Shown here: piece after piece, positions 7,903-16,455 of the stretch
How the letters are laid out: each line of letters starts with the position of its first letter
Numbering within the stretch: the stretch's first letter is position 1
Assembly: GCA_016926175.1 (NCBI GenBank)
Contig: JAFGPA010000017.1
Span: forward strand, 1-36,011
DNA: 36,011 bases
Direction: 5' to 3'
Origin: Microcaldota archaeon
GTDB lineage: Archaea; Micrarchaeota; Micrarchaeia; Anstonellales; Bilamarchaeaceae
Notes under the pieces: model-generated
The model's database searches: none
Told to the model about the DNA's origin: nothing
The model's input: the letters and a program-made list of their open reading frames with translations, nothing else
Translations under genes and position numbers: made by a program

Positions 7903-9396
7903 ATGAAGAGATTGCACGCCAGGATACTGCCAGAACCTGAGTTACGGCTCGTAAAAAGAGACTCAATGGCCAGGGCAGGGCCAATTATAGAACCCATACC
8001 CGAACCGGTGATCAGGGAATTAAGAGACGGCAATATAGGGGATGTGATGGCAGTATGGTATTCCATTTCAGAAAGCGATTCAAAAAAGAATTATGCTGAT
8101 GCCAATGGCCAGTTCAGCGCCCTTTCATATGGCGCGGGAGTTGTGCGGGATTTTTGCGACGAACTTGCAGGATTGACGGAAGAAAGGAATTTCAGGCAAA
8201 AAGCAGGAGCATTGTTGAGCGCTCTAATCAACAACTGCACAGACAGAACAATAACCCTTGAAGTGGACCACCTGAAGGGAACTGAACTTCTTTTTTACAG
8301 AAATAACAAAAATCTCAACATAATTACAAATGTGCATTCAGATGCCGGAGAAAGAAACAGCGGAAGAATATTCATATCAGGATCTGTACATGGCAACGTT
8401 GGCAAGCAGAACATGAAAGGGGAAATAAATATAGAAGGCAATGTTTATGGAAAAGTTTCTGAACAGCAGGAAGGCGGAGAAATCAATGTCTTCGGTTCTG
8501 TTGGAGATTCCCATTTAGTTACATGGGAAAACGGCAGGGGTGCCATATTCGGTGCAGCAGATTCGGCTATCGGAACAGGAATGAAAGGTGGATACGTTGA
8601 AATTCATGGGGAAGCCGGGCTGGTGGGTATATGCCAGTTTGGCGGAACAATAAAAGTAAAACGGGCAGGGAGCCTTATAGGCATCCGGAAAAAAGGCGGA
8701 ACTATAGAGATAACTGATTCGTGCGACAGCATCGGCCCCGATGTCTCAGGAGGGCAGATAATCATGCGGGGAAAGCAGATTTATCCCTACAAGAGCGATA
8801 TAAGAAGCCTTGCTCTCATGGATCTCGTAAGAGCATGGGAAACTTTTGACATGAAAGATGTTGAATCAGGTTATGAAAGGGCATGCAGAATTGCAAAAGA
8901 GCTTCGTTATGACTGCACAGGAGTACGGAGATTCGCAGATATGCTTGGTGTTTTTGAGCATGAAAACAATTTCTCCAGGAAGGCAGGGATTTTCCTGAGT
9001 GCACTTGTAAACATGGGAGATCAGAAATACTACACTATTGACCTGACAAAACTGACAGTAAAGCCAAGCCTCATAGGATACAGAAACACCAAACGACTCA
9101 GGGTGCTCGGCAATGTGGGACCGCATGCAGCAAAGGAACAGTTAGGAAGCACTATAATAATAGAAGGAAGTGCAGGCTATGGATTTGCTGCATGGAAAAA
9201 GGGCGGCAATGCACTGGTTACTGAAGGCGCAGGAGATTTTGCAGGCATGGGAATGTCCGGCGGAAAGATCGTCATTTACAATGGTGCAGGAAAAGAATGC
9301 GGCCACAATTTCGCCGGAGGTGAAATTAAGGTGGGCGGCACAGTGGAAAGTTGGGGGAGCATACAGAATGCGCAGCTGGTCCAGGGCAGCGGATAA
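7903..9396 (+). CDS. Internally duplicated GXGXG beta-helix protein
   Basis: The 497-aa protein consists of two homologous halves. Each half has a helical segment ending in F-R/S-R/Q-KAG-x-x-LSAL-x-N (about 105-118 and 360-375), then a short strand module (LLFYRNNKNLNI; LIGYRNTKRLRV), then right-handed beta-helix turns rich in GG and GxxxG (IFISGSVHGNVG, GGEINVFGSVGD, GGTIEIT; SGGKIVIYNGAG, GGEIKVGG). The beta-helix resembles the GXGXG domain of glutamate synthase C-termini and formylmethanofuran dehydrogenase subunit C, but no catalytic partner domain is present. Its role is unknown; a structural or scaffold function is inference. SD GGTGA supports the ATG. Its stop is one base from the convergent methyltransferase stop. 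Confidence 0.75.
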   Translation: MKRLHARILPEPELRLVKRDSMARAGPIIEPIPEPVIRELRDGNIGDVMAVWYSISESDSKKNYADANGQFSALSYGAGVVRDFCDELAGLTEERNFRQKAGALLSALINNCTDRTITLEVDHLKGTELLFYRNNKNLNIITNVHSDAGERNSGRIFISGSVHGNVGKQNMKGEINIEGNVYGKVSEQQEGGEINVFGSVGDSHLVTWENGRGAIFGAADSAIGTGMKGGYVEIHGEAGLVGICQFGGTIKVKRAGSLIGIRKKGGTIEITDSCDSIGPDVSGGQIIMRGKQIYPYKSDIRSLALMDLVRAWETFDMKDVESGYERACRIAKELRYDCTGVRRFADMLGVFEHENNFSRKAGIFLSALVNMGDQKYYTIDLTKLTVKPSLIGYRNTKRLRVLGNVGPHAAKEQLGSTIIIEGSAGYGFAAWKKGGNALVTEGAGDFAGMGMSGGKIVIYNGAGKECGHNFAGGEIKVGGTVESWGSIQNAQLVQGSG

Positions 9397-9397
9397 C

Positions 9398-10093
9398 TTA
9401 TTTTGATGCAAAAAGACCCTGCAGCTTCCGGGAATATTTAATGTTCCTGAAGCCGGATTCTTTCAGCCTTTTTTCAACTTCATTTTCAATGCTCCTGCCT
9501 TTTTTTGCACCAACTGAACCAGTATAGTGGAAAATCCTTGCTCCTTTTTTGCATACGCGGAACATCTGGTTATAAAATTCGCCTGAATACAGTTCGGAAG
9601 CATGGGAAAATCTCGGCGGATCATGTATGACATAGGAGAACATGTTTGATTCAAAATCCTTTATAAGATCAGCAGCATTTCCCTGCATCACAACTATCCG
9701 CTTATCATTGAAAAGCCCGTCACTGAAAGGATTCCACTGTGCAAGTGTTATCACAGCCCGGGATATTTCGCAGGTTACCACTGAGTCTGCCTTTTTTGAT
9801 GCTTCAATGGCAGTATAGCCAAGGCCCATGCAACTGTCAAAAAGGGCCCCGTTTTTTATTTTCAGTTCCTTTACAATTTCCTTTGCATAGTCAAGAGGGC
9901 TTTTAAAATCCCTAACAAGATGCATCCTAAGCCCGTCTATCTCAAGAACCGGAACGCCTTTGTAGAGCCTGAGCTTGTAATAATGGCCGTCAAACAATGC
10001 CAGCTTGATCCTGTCCCCTCCAAGTTCCGCATAGATAAATTTTCCATCTGTACTATAGGCAGCTTTGCCGGTTTTATAAAAGATTTCTGGCAT
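9398..10093 (-). CDS. COG2521-like archaeal SAM methyltransferase
   Basis: A 231-aa class I methyltransferase. An N-terminal small domain is followed by motif I LFDSCMGLGYTAIEA, an acidic residue in VTCEIS, and HDPPRFSH in the motif IV position. The C-terminal part has FYNQMFRVCKKGARIFHYTG and GRSIENEVEKRLKESGF. The D-P-P-R-F and F-H-Y-T-G signatures match the predicted archaeal methyltransferase family COG2521, from memory. The substrate is not established; the DPPR motif suggests a base amine in RNA or DNA, which is inference. The ORF track starts at 10129. I prefer ATG 10093, because the TATA-like TTATTTATC lies inside the extra 12 codons and is placed for a leaderless start at 10093. Confidence 0.75.
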   Translation of the reverse strand: MPEIFYKTGKAAYSTDGKFIYAELGGDRIKLALFDGHYYKLRLYKGVPVLEIDGLRMHLVRDFKSPLDYAKEIVKELKIKNGALFDSCMGLGYTAIEASKKADSVVTCEISRAVITLAQWNPFSDGLFNDKRIVVMQGNAADLIKDFESNMFSYVIHDPPRFSHASELYSGEFYNQMFRVCKKGARIFHYTGSVGAKKGRSIENEVEKRLKESGFRNIKYSRKLQGLFASK

Positions 10094-10219
10094 TAGTAAA
10101 GATAGAAGTGCGAAAGATAAATAAGCCATTGTTTATGATGATACTCAGTAAAGATGAATATGCCCGGGGCAATCTCTTTTAAGTGTAAATTATGGAATTT
10201 TTATGGAAAATTATCATAG

Positions 10220-10228
10220 TTTAAAAAA
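10220..10228 (+). promoter_or_regulatory. TATA-like box of the A-B methyltransferase operon
   Basis: TTTAAAAAA is about 50 nt before the TTG start at 10273. The predicted short leader contains CCCGGGGTGGG. Confidence 0.4.
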
Positions 10229-10272
10229 GGTATTGAAGATAATCAGATTTGGGCATTGCCCGGGGTGGGAGT

Positions 10273-11427
10273 TTGACAGATAATGAAAAATTTCCTTACA
10301 ATCAAAGAACTTTGAATATAACACTGCTAAGGGATGTGCAGGACATAATTGAGTTCGATAAAGCAGTAAGGGGGGTAACTGAAGGATGGGAAAAGCCAAT
10401 AAGGATTGGAAGCCTTTTCAGGGCATCTGAGCTTGTTATGGATCATTTTGGCATAAAGATCACAAAAGCAAACAAGGAACAGATCAGGGAGGAAGCCAAC
10501 AGGCGCTACATTATGGATACCGAAGAACAGCGTGCGTTCAAAACAGAAAGAGACGTTCTTCACCTTCTTAAGACAGGGCACCGTGCCCAGCACCTGGAGA
10601 ACATGTCATTTGCAGTATCATCATTTGCAAAGGAATTCATGGCATCGATGGATGACGGAAAAAGGGAGTTTCATGTTTGCGACATCGCTGCCGGCGTTGG
10701 GCGCTGCTCGTCAGCAGTGTTTATTGCATTGAGCGAAGTGCCTGGAAGTATTCTTGAAAGAACTGTTTTCCACGTGGTTGATTATTCCGAAAGAGCCGCC
10801 ATTGCAAGAAGGAACCTTGAAAATCTCGGTGCGCGTGTAGTGGTACATCAAAAATGTGACGAGGATTTCCTTAAAACAACAGGGGAAAGATTTGACATTG
10901 TCACTACAATTTCACATTTGCACAAAAAACCATTTTTGAGAGACCACCTTAAGGAAGTTAATTCTGTAATGAATAACGGGGGGGTTTTCATATCCGGAAC
11001 CTGGCATTCTTCAATTTGCCACTATCCGAACAGGCTGTACCTGCTGCTACAGGACCTGGGAGTAAGAGCAGAGAGACTGGAGGCATTCAACAGTATTTTT
11101 GGTCCGCTGTCCAGAAAGGACATGGACAGCAAAGGCCCGAGATATGAGGAAGAGGTATTTGCAAACATAGACCACGTCTCATTTTTAAGAAGAGTATCAC
11201 TGACGATGGAACATTCAAGGTATCGGGGAAGGAACAGGATAAGAGTTATTGGCGCATTCACAACAAACAGGCAGCTTGTCCAGGAGCTTGAAGGTGCAGG
11301 ATTCGAAACGAGCGGCGACGCCATAAGAAAGGCGTTTCCGAATGCAAAGCTCCAGGAACTTCCGTTCAGGCCAAGCATGAGAAGGGATACTGTAGTAGTT
11401 ACCCCGGCATTAAAGAGGATAAAATGA
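10273..11427 (+). CDS. SAM methyltransferase-like protein A (TTG start)
   Basis: The 384-aa protein has a helical N-terminal domain (about 1-125) and a Rossmann methyltransferase core: motif I VCDIAAGVGRCSS (about 135-147), an acidic ribose-binding residue in VVDYSE, FDIVTTISHLHKK and GGVFISGTWHSS. The C-terminal domain ends in a basic tail. The family is not recognised and the substrate is unknown. The track start is TTG 10249; I choose TTG 10273. The paralogue at 12791 starts with TTG-AC after the same leader (CCCGGGG-TGGG), here 10259-10269. Its ATGA overlap with B means the two are co-translated. It is roughly half identical to A' by eye. Confidence 0.75.
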   Translation: MTDNEKFPYNQRTLNITLLRDVQDIIEFDKAVRGVTEGWEKPIRIGSLFRASELVMDHFGIKITKANKEQIREEANRRYIMDTEEQRAFKTERDVLHLLKTGHRAQHLENMSFAVSSFAKEFMASMDDGKREFHVCDIAAGVGRCSSAVFIALSEVPGSILERTVFHVVDYSERAAIARRNLENLGARVVVHQKCDEDFLKTTGERFDIVTTISHLHKKPFLRDHLKEVNSVMNNGGVFISGTWHSSICHYPNRLYLLLQDLGVRAERLEAFNSIFGPLSRKDMDSKGPRYEEEVFANIDHVSFLRRVSLTMEHSRYRGRNRIRVIGAFTTNRQLVQELEGAGFETSGDAIRKAFPNAKLQELPFRPSMRRDTVVVTPALKRIK

Positions 11428-12659
11428 AAATGCAGCCAAGAACAAGAGAGCAGGTAAATGAATTTCTCGGGAAGACATTCGCAGATTCTCCGCTTACCCC
11501 CGGGCCAGTAGAAAGGATATTCTTCAACTACCTGAAAAACTGGCTGGGCAGAAAAATAGATGATTCTGAAAGGCGGAAAATAAGGGAAGTTGCCAAGGAA
11601 AGTTACGACTGCGAATGGCAGAAATCCGGATGCGATACCCACACATACATAAAAGAGGCAGAAAGGCGGATAGGCCTTATAGGAAATGAGGGTATGAACC
11701 AGAAACTTGCAATGATGGTTGTGCCTTTCATCATAAACATGCTCAACAAGCGAAGGGAAAATAGAAAGATCAGGATATTTGAGATCGGATCAGGAAGCGG
11801 GGATACTGCCTATTCAATTCTTTACGCAATGCGTATGGAATGTCTTGAAGCCATAAAGCACTGCCATCTGATAACCCTTGAGCCGGCATATGCAAAAGTT
11901 GAAGAAGAGGATCTTATTGATTCTTCGGATACAAAAGGACCGCGAAAGGAATCAAATATTGCAGTTATGGCCGCAAAGCTGAGGCAGCTTCCGCATGAAT
12001 TCAGGCCAAAGTGGACGCCAGTCGGGGATGTCTTTGAATCATACATGGCATCAGTGACCCCGGGCTGTTTCGATATTATTGTCTCCGGATCTGCAATGCA
12101 TCACATCCCGGATCCCAGATACTGGTACATACTCAGGGACAAAATTGCAGAGGATGGAGTAATAGTATTTGCAGACTGGTTCACCAAGATATTTTCGCAC
12201 CCGGGACTTCTTGTCCCTACATTGCGGGATCTTGAGATAAGCGAGGCAAAAATCAGGAAATACGAGGATTTCTTTGGACTTGAGATGAATGAATACCTTG
12301 CCATAGAAAAAGGATTCATTCCTGAACAGGTAAAATCCCTTGAACAGATGAGGAGCTACATAAAACATCTTTCAGACGAGCTGAAGCTGGCAGGAAAAGC
12401 AAGAATGCAAAGGGATTCTGAACTTCTGCTTTTTGAAGGCCATCATTCACATGATGAAACAATAAGGGCGGCTGAAGAGGCAGGTTTCAGCGCAAATAAA
12501 AATGACATAATATGCCATGCAAATGTTTCTCCAACAATTCACACCAGATATAATGTAAATCAGGGAAGCGATATTTCAACTGTGTTTGCCCTTGTTCCAA
12601 GGAAAAGAAAAAGCAGGAGGCCTCTGCCAATGCCAAAGCAGCAGGTCCTGAAAATCTGA
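11424..12659 (+). CDS. SAM methyltransferase-like protein B
   Basis: The 411-aa protein starts by ATGA overlap with A. An N-terminal helical domain (about 1-110) contains DTHTYI. The methyltransferase core has motif I IFEIGSGSGDT (about 118-128), the acidic residue in ITLEPAYA, FDIIVSGSAMHHIPDP and DGVIVFADWF. A long C-terminal domain includes LLLFEGHHSHDETI (His-rich, possibly catalytic or metal-binding) and GSDISTVF. Because A and B are always paired, in the same order and with equal gene lengths in the duplicate, a heteromeric enzyme or sequential reactions are likely. This is inference and the substrate is unknown. Confidence 0.75.
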   Translation: MKMQPRTREQVNEFLGKTFADSPLTPGPVERIFFNYLKNWLGRKIDDSERRKIREVAKESYDCEWQKSGCDTHTYIKEAERRIGLIGNEGMNQKLAMMVVPFIINMLNKRRENRKIRIFEIGSGSGDTAYSILYAMRMECLEAIKHCHLITLEPAYAKVEEEDLIDSSDTKGPRKESNIAVMAAKLRQLPHEFRPKWTPVGDVFESYMASVTPGCFDIIVSGSAMHHIPDPRYWYILRDKIAEDGVIVFADWFTKIFSHPGLLVPTLRDLEISEAKIRKYEDFFGLEMNEYLAIEKGFIPEQVKSLEQMRSYIKHLSDELKLAGKARMQRDSELLLFEGHHSHDETIRAAEEAGFSANKNDIICHANVSPTIHTRYNVNQGSDISTVFALVPRKRKSRRPLPMPKQQVLKI

Positions 12660-12721
12660 AATTTGGGAGTAATTCTACGGATATGATATAAGTTTTTCAT
12701 TATAAGGCAATAATGTTATAA

Positions 12722-12754
12722 TTTATAAACATTACTGAGAATAATATTATAAAG
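12722..12754 (+). promoter_or_regulatory. Candidate TATA boxes of the A'-B' operon
   Basis: TTTATAAA (12722-12729) lies between inverted hexamers AATGTT (12712-12717) and AACATT (12728-12733). A second candidate, TATTATAAAG, lies at 12745-12754. The leader continues into GGAG and CCCGGGGGTGGG before the TTG start. Confidence 0.4.
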
Positions 12755-12790
12755 GAGAAGAGAAAAAAGTTCGTACCCGGGGGTGGGTTT

Positions 12791-13969
12791 TTGACGAATG
12801 CTGCACTTGATAGCAATAATGAAAACAGGATTGTGCCTTATGACAGGCAAACCTCAGAAGTAAGACTTCTCCGGGATCTTCAGGATATACTGGAATTCGA
12901 CAAACATGTAAAATCGATCACAGAATCCTGGAAAAAACCAATAAGAATTGGAAGTATCCTGAGGGCTTCCGAACTGGTTCTTAAGAATTTTGGGATTGAA
13001 ATAACAGAAGACAACAGGAAAAGACTCATGGAAGAGGCGAATGCATGCCATATTATGGATTCCCAGGAAAAAAAGGAGTTTGACACAGAAAGGGATCCGA
13101 TAAATTTGCTGAAGAAGCAGCAGTCTGCAGATGCTATGGAAGGAATGTCATTGGGAGTTGCTGAACTCACAAAAGAATTCATGGTATCTGCTGATGACGG
13201 AAAAAGAGAATTCCGCATATGCGATATTGCAAGCGGCACAGGCCGCTGTTCATCAAGGATAATAATTGCCCTGAGCGAAGCTCCGCAGGAAATTTTGAAA
13301 AGAACGTCATTTCATCTTATCGATTATTCTGATGCAGTAAGACTGGCAAAAAAGAATCTTGAAAATATGGGAGCAAATATTGTGATCCACCCTATGGATG
13401 ATGATACTTTCCTAAAAAGCACAGGTCTGGAATTTGATGTGATCGCATCTGTAGGGCATCTGCACAGGAAATCATTTATTTCTGATTATCTGGAAGCAAT
13501 ACACTCAAGAATTGTTCCGGGCGGAATTTTTATTTCAGGCAACTGGCATTCTTCAGTATGCCATAGCCCAAATTCAGTTTACATGGAACTCGAAAAGCTC
13601 GGCCTTGATGATGAGAAACTGCGAAGGCTCGACCGGTGTTTCGGGCCTCTTGCAAAGGGAGTTGGAAGAAGCAGGGGTAAAAGCGACGATCCTGAAACCG
13701 CTGCCAATGAAGATTATTCGGAATTTTTAAGAAAAATAGCAAATGCTTCAGAATATGTAAGGTATAATGGATTAAACAGAATAAGAATTATAAGCGGGTA
13801 TATAACAAGCAAACAGCTCAAAGAAAAGCTTGATGATTCCGGATTCGAAACTGACTCATCAAAATTAAGATCAGCATTTCCACAGGCCAATTTCCCGGCC
13901 TCTTTGCCATTCAGGCCACGCCCAAGTAAGGACACCATAGCAATAACGCTTGCAAGGAGGATAAAATGA
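12791..13969 (+). CDS. SAM methyltransferase-like protein A' (paralogue of A)
   Basis: This 392-aa paralogue of A is collinear with it over its whole length. Shared landmarks are LLRD-QDI-EFDK, KPIRIGS, DDGKREF, motif I ICDIASGTGRCSS (about 145-157), the acidic residue in LIDYSD, GHLHRKSF, GGIFISGNWHSSVC and a final LARRIK. The start is TTG: it follows GGGGGTGGG by three bases and the same TTGAC beginning is found in A, which makes the start call firmer for both. It overlaps B' by ATGA. All SAM-binding features are kept, so both copies are probably active. The substrate is unknown. Confidence 0.78.
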   Translation: MTNAALDSNNENRIVPYDRQTSEVRLLRDLQDILEFDKHVKSITESWKKPIRIGSILRASELVLKNFGIEITEDNRKRLMEEANACHIMDSQEKKEFDTERDPINLLKKQQSADAMEGMSLGVAELTKEFMVSADDGKREFRICDIASGTGRCSSRIIIALSEAPQEILKRTSFHLIDYSDAVRLAKKNLENMGANIVIHPMDDDTFLKSTGLEFDVIASVGHLHRKSFISDYLEAIHSRIVPGGIFISGNWHSSVCHSPNSVYMELEKLGLDDEKLRRLDRCFGPLAKGVGRSRGKSDDPETAANEDYSEFLRKIANASEYVRYNGLNRIRIISGYITSKQLKEKLDDSGFETDSSKLRSAFPQANFPASLPFRPRPSKDTIAITLARRIK

Positions 13970-15201
13970 AAACTCCTGTAAGGGAAAGAGAAGAAGTAAA
14001 CGAATTTTTGACTGGCATATTTGAAAGTGCATCAATGACATGTGGCGCTATTGAAAGAATTTTTGTTAAATATCTGAAAAACTGGACCGGAATCGAGGTA
14101 AAGGAAGATGAAAGAAAATCAATAGCAGATATTGCAAAGGAAAGCTACCAGAGAGAATGGAAAAACTCAAGCCCCGAAACCCACACATATATTGAAGAAG
14201 CATGCATGAAGGCAGGACTAAAAGAAGGAAACAAAAGCATGAATGCAAAGCTTGCGCAAATGGCAGTCCCTGTAATACAGGGAATGCTTGCAGAACTTCC
14301 GAGAAAGAAAAAATTAAGGATTTTGGATATTGGTGCCGGAGACGGCGATACTACTGGAGAGATTCTTGAACTGCTGCACCATAGAAGCGAGTATGGGATT
14401 ATGCCTTCCATCATTCAGGATTGCGAAATAATAACTCTTGAACCGGCATATGCAAAAATAGAACTGGAAGAAACGGATCCTGAAACAGGCGAAAGAAAGG
14501 AATCCAAGATACAAAAACTTGCAAAAAGAATGAGGGGACTTCCGGTACAGCCCGTCTGGACCCCGGTAGGAAGCGGTTTTGAAAGCTTTATGGCAATGGT
14601 TTCGCCAAGATATTTCGACGTGATACTTTCAAGTGCAGTTATGCACCACGTTCCCGATCCAAGCTACTGGTTCATGATGGAAGAAAAGCTGAAAACCAAC
14701 GGTATTGTGATATTCGGGGACTGGTATACCAACATATTTTCGCATCCTGCGCTCCTTGTGCCAACATTAAGGGATCTTGGAACATCAGATGCAGATATCA
14801 GGGAATACCAGAACTACTTCGGCATAAGTGCCGGCGATGGGCAAAGAATAGAAAGCTCTTTTACACCAGAACAGAAAAAATCCCTCGAGCACATGAGAAA
14901 ATACATAATGCACCTCTCAAAAGAACTTGCGCGGGCTGGCCGCGAAAAAAGGGAACGGGATTCAGACCTGCTTCTTTTTGAAGGCCATCATGCGCATGCA
15001 GACACTATAAAAGCGGCTGAAGAGGCCGGATTTACTGCAGACAAGGGCATCCTCTCAAAACATGCAGGAGCTTCAAAGGCAAAGGCGCCGGTATATCATA
15101 TGAACCCCGGAAGCGACATTTCAACAGTATTCATGGTAGTGCCGAATAAAAAAAGAAAAACCTTTCCTCCTGTAAAATCTGCAAAAATCAGATCACGATA
15201 G
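13966..15201 (+). CDS. SAM methyltransferase-like protein B' (paralogue of B)
   Basis: The 411-aa paralogue of B has the same length. Conserved features are THTYIEEA, motif I ILDIGAGDGDT (about 118-128), TLEPAYAKIE, FDVILSSAVMHHVPDPSYW, FGDWYTNIFSHPALLVPTLRDL, LLLFEGHHAHADTIKAAEEAGF and GSDISTVF. The conserved GHHxH segment and the FSHP-LLVPTLRDL block are shared with B and may mark the active site or interface. Its 3' end overlaps the convergent SerRS gene by 14 nt. Duplication of the whole A-B unit, rather than one gene, suggests the pair works as a unit. Confidence 0.78.
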   Translation: MKTPVREREEVNEFLTGIFESASMTCGAIERIFVKYLKNWTGIEVKEDERKSIADIAKESYQREWKNSSPETHTYIEEACMKAGLKEGNKSMNAKLAQMAVPVIQGMLAELPRKKKLRILDIGAGDGDTTGEILELLHHRSEYGIMPSIIQDCEIITLEPAYAKIELEETDPETGERKESKIQKLAKRMRGLPVQPVWTPVGSGFESFMAMVSPRYFDVILSSAVMHHVPDPSYWFMMEEKLKTNGIVIFGDWYTNIFSHPALLVPTLRDLGTSDADIREYQNYFGISAGDGQRIESSFTPEQKKSLEHMRKYIMHLSKELARAGREKRERDSDLLLFEGHHAHADTIKAAEEAGFTADKGILSKHAGASKAKAPVYHMNPGSDISTVFMVVPNKKRKTFPPVKSAKIRSR

Positions 15202-16453
15202 CTTCTTTTCCCATGAAATCTCTCAGTAATTTAGGTATTATGACGGTCTTTTTGTCTTCCTGGAAATTTTCAAGAATAGCAATCAGGGTTCTTCCAACCG
15301 CCAGTCCGCTTCCATTAAGGGTATGTACATATTCCAGCGAGCCTCCGCTCCTGAATTTTATATTTGCCCTTCTTGCCTGAAAATCGGTGAAATTGGAGCA
15401 TGAAGATACTTCACGATAGGTATTCTGTGACGGAACCCATAGTTCAAGATCATATGTTTTTGCAGATCCGAATCCAAGATCTCCGGTGCATAGCTCAACA
15501 ACCCGGTATGGTATCTCAAGAAGCTGGAGTATTCTTTCCGCATCTTTTGTCAGGCTTTCAAGCTCCCTGAAGCTGTTTTCAGGATGGGCGAATTTCACAA
15601 GTTCTATTTTGTTGAACTGGTGCTGTCTCATAAGCCCCTTGATATCGCGCCCGTACTCTCCGGCCTCCCTTCTGAAGCACGGGGTATATGCAGTCAATTT
15701 TATTGGAAGGTCTTTTTCTTCAAGTATTTCGCCGGAATAAAGATTTGTCAACGGAACTTCCGCAGTTGGAATAAGCCAGAGATCATCATTCCGGCATTTG
15801 TATAGCTGGTCTTCGAATTTCGGCAGCTGGCCCGTTCCTGTCATCGTCTTGGTATTAACAAGGTAGGGCGGCGCAACTTCAAGATATCCCCTGGAAGCCT
15901 GCACCGAAAGCATGAAATTGACCAGAGCACGCTCAAGCTTCGCAATGTCGCCGGACAAAACTGCAAACCTGTGTTCGGCAAGTTTCACTCCCCGCCCATG
16001 GTCTATCAGACCTGTCTTTTCTGCGATCTCGTGATGCGCAAGTACGTCATCCGGACCTTTTGCTATTTCACCCCATTTCCTGCATTCTGCATTGAAAGTT
16101 TCATTTTCGCCTATGGGCGCTGATTCATGCGGAATGTTTGGAATGTTCAGAGCTTCCTGCATTATTTTGTCTTCAAGTGTTTTTGTTTCCGGGGAGATAT
16201 CCTTTATTCTGGCTGAGAGCTCACCTGATTTTTTTATTTCCTCATCGGCATTTTGCCCTGATTTTTTCTTCTCATTAATTGCAGCAGCAAGCTTGTTTCT
16301 TTCTGCGCGGAGATCATTTTCCTCTTTTTTTGCCTGGCGCCATTTCTCATCAAGTTTCCGGATTTTAACTATTGATTCAATATCGTAATTGCGAATGCGC
16401 AGCGATTGCTCAACAACTTCTGGATTTTCCCTTATGAGCTTTATGTCCAACAT
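15188..16453 (-). CDS. serS: Seryl-tRNA synthetase
   Basis: A 421-aa class II synthetase that charges tRNA-Ser. The N-terminal coiled-coil arm (about 30-105) binds the long variable arm of tRNA-Ser. The catalytic domain has TAEVPLTNLY, motif 2 FRREAGEYGRDIKGLMRQHQF and motif 3 LNGSGLAVGRTLIAILEN. This is the common bacterial/eukaryotic-type SerRS, not the rare methanogen type. The track starts at 16459 (MNML), overlapping the AdkA stop by ATGA. I prefer ATG 16453 (MLDIKLIREN), the usual family start. It is the last gene of the long minus-strand run. Confidence 0.96.
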   Translation of the reverse strand: MLDIKLIRENPEVVEQSLRIRNYDIESIVKIRKLDEKWRQAKKEENDLRAERNKLAAAINEKKKSGQNADEEIKKSGELSARIKDISPETKTLEDKIMQEALNIPNIPHESAPIGENETFNAECRKWGEIAKGPDDVLAHHEIAEKTGLIDHGRGVKLAEHRFAVLSGDIAKLERALVNFMLSVQASRGYLEVAPPYLVNTKTMTGTGQLPKFEDQLYKCRNDDLWLIPTAEVPLTNLYSGEILEEKDLPIKLTAYTPCFRREAGEYGRDIKGLMRQHQFNKIELVKFAHPENSFRELESLTKDAERILQLLEIPYRVVELCTGDLGFGSAKTYDLELWVPSQNTYREVSSCSNFTDFQARRANIKFRSGGSLEYVHTLNGSGLAVGRTLIAILENFQEDKKTVIIPKLLRDFMGKEAIVI

Positions 16454-16455
16454 AT

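Noticed and set aside
10094-10129. 12-residue hydrophobic N-terminal extension of the COG2521-like methyltransferase
   Set aside because: A TATA-like element lies within it and the family start fits ATG 10093. It is not a convincing signal peptide.
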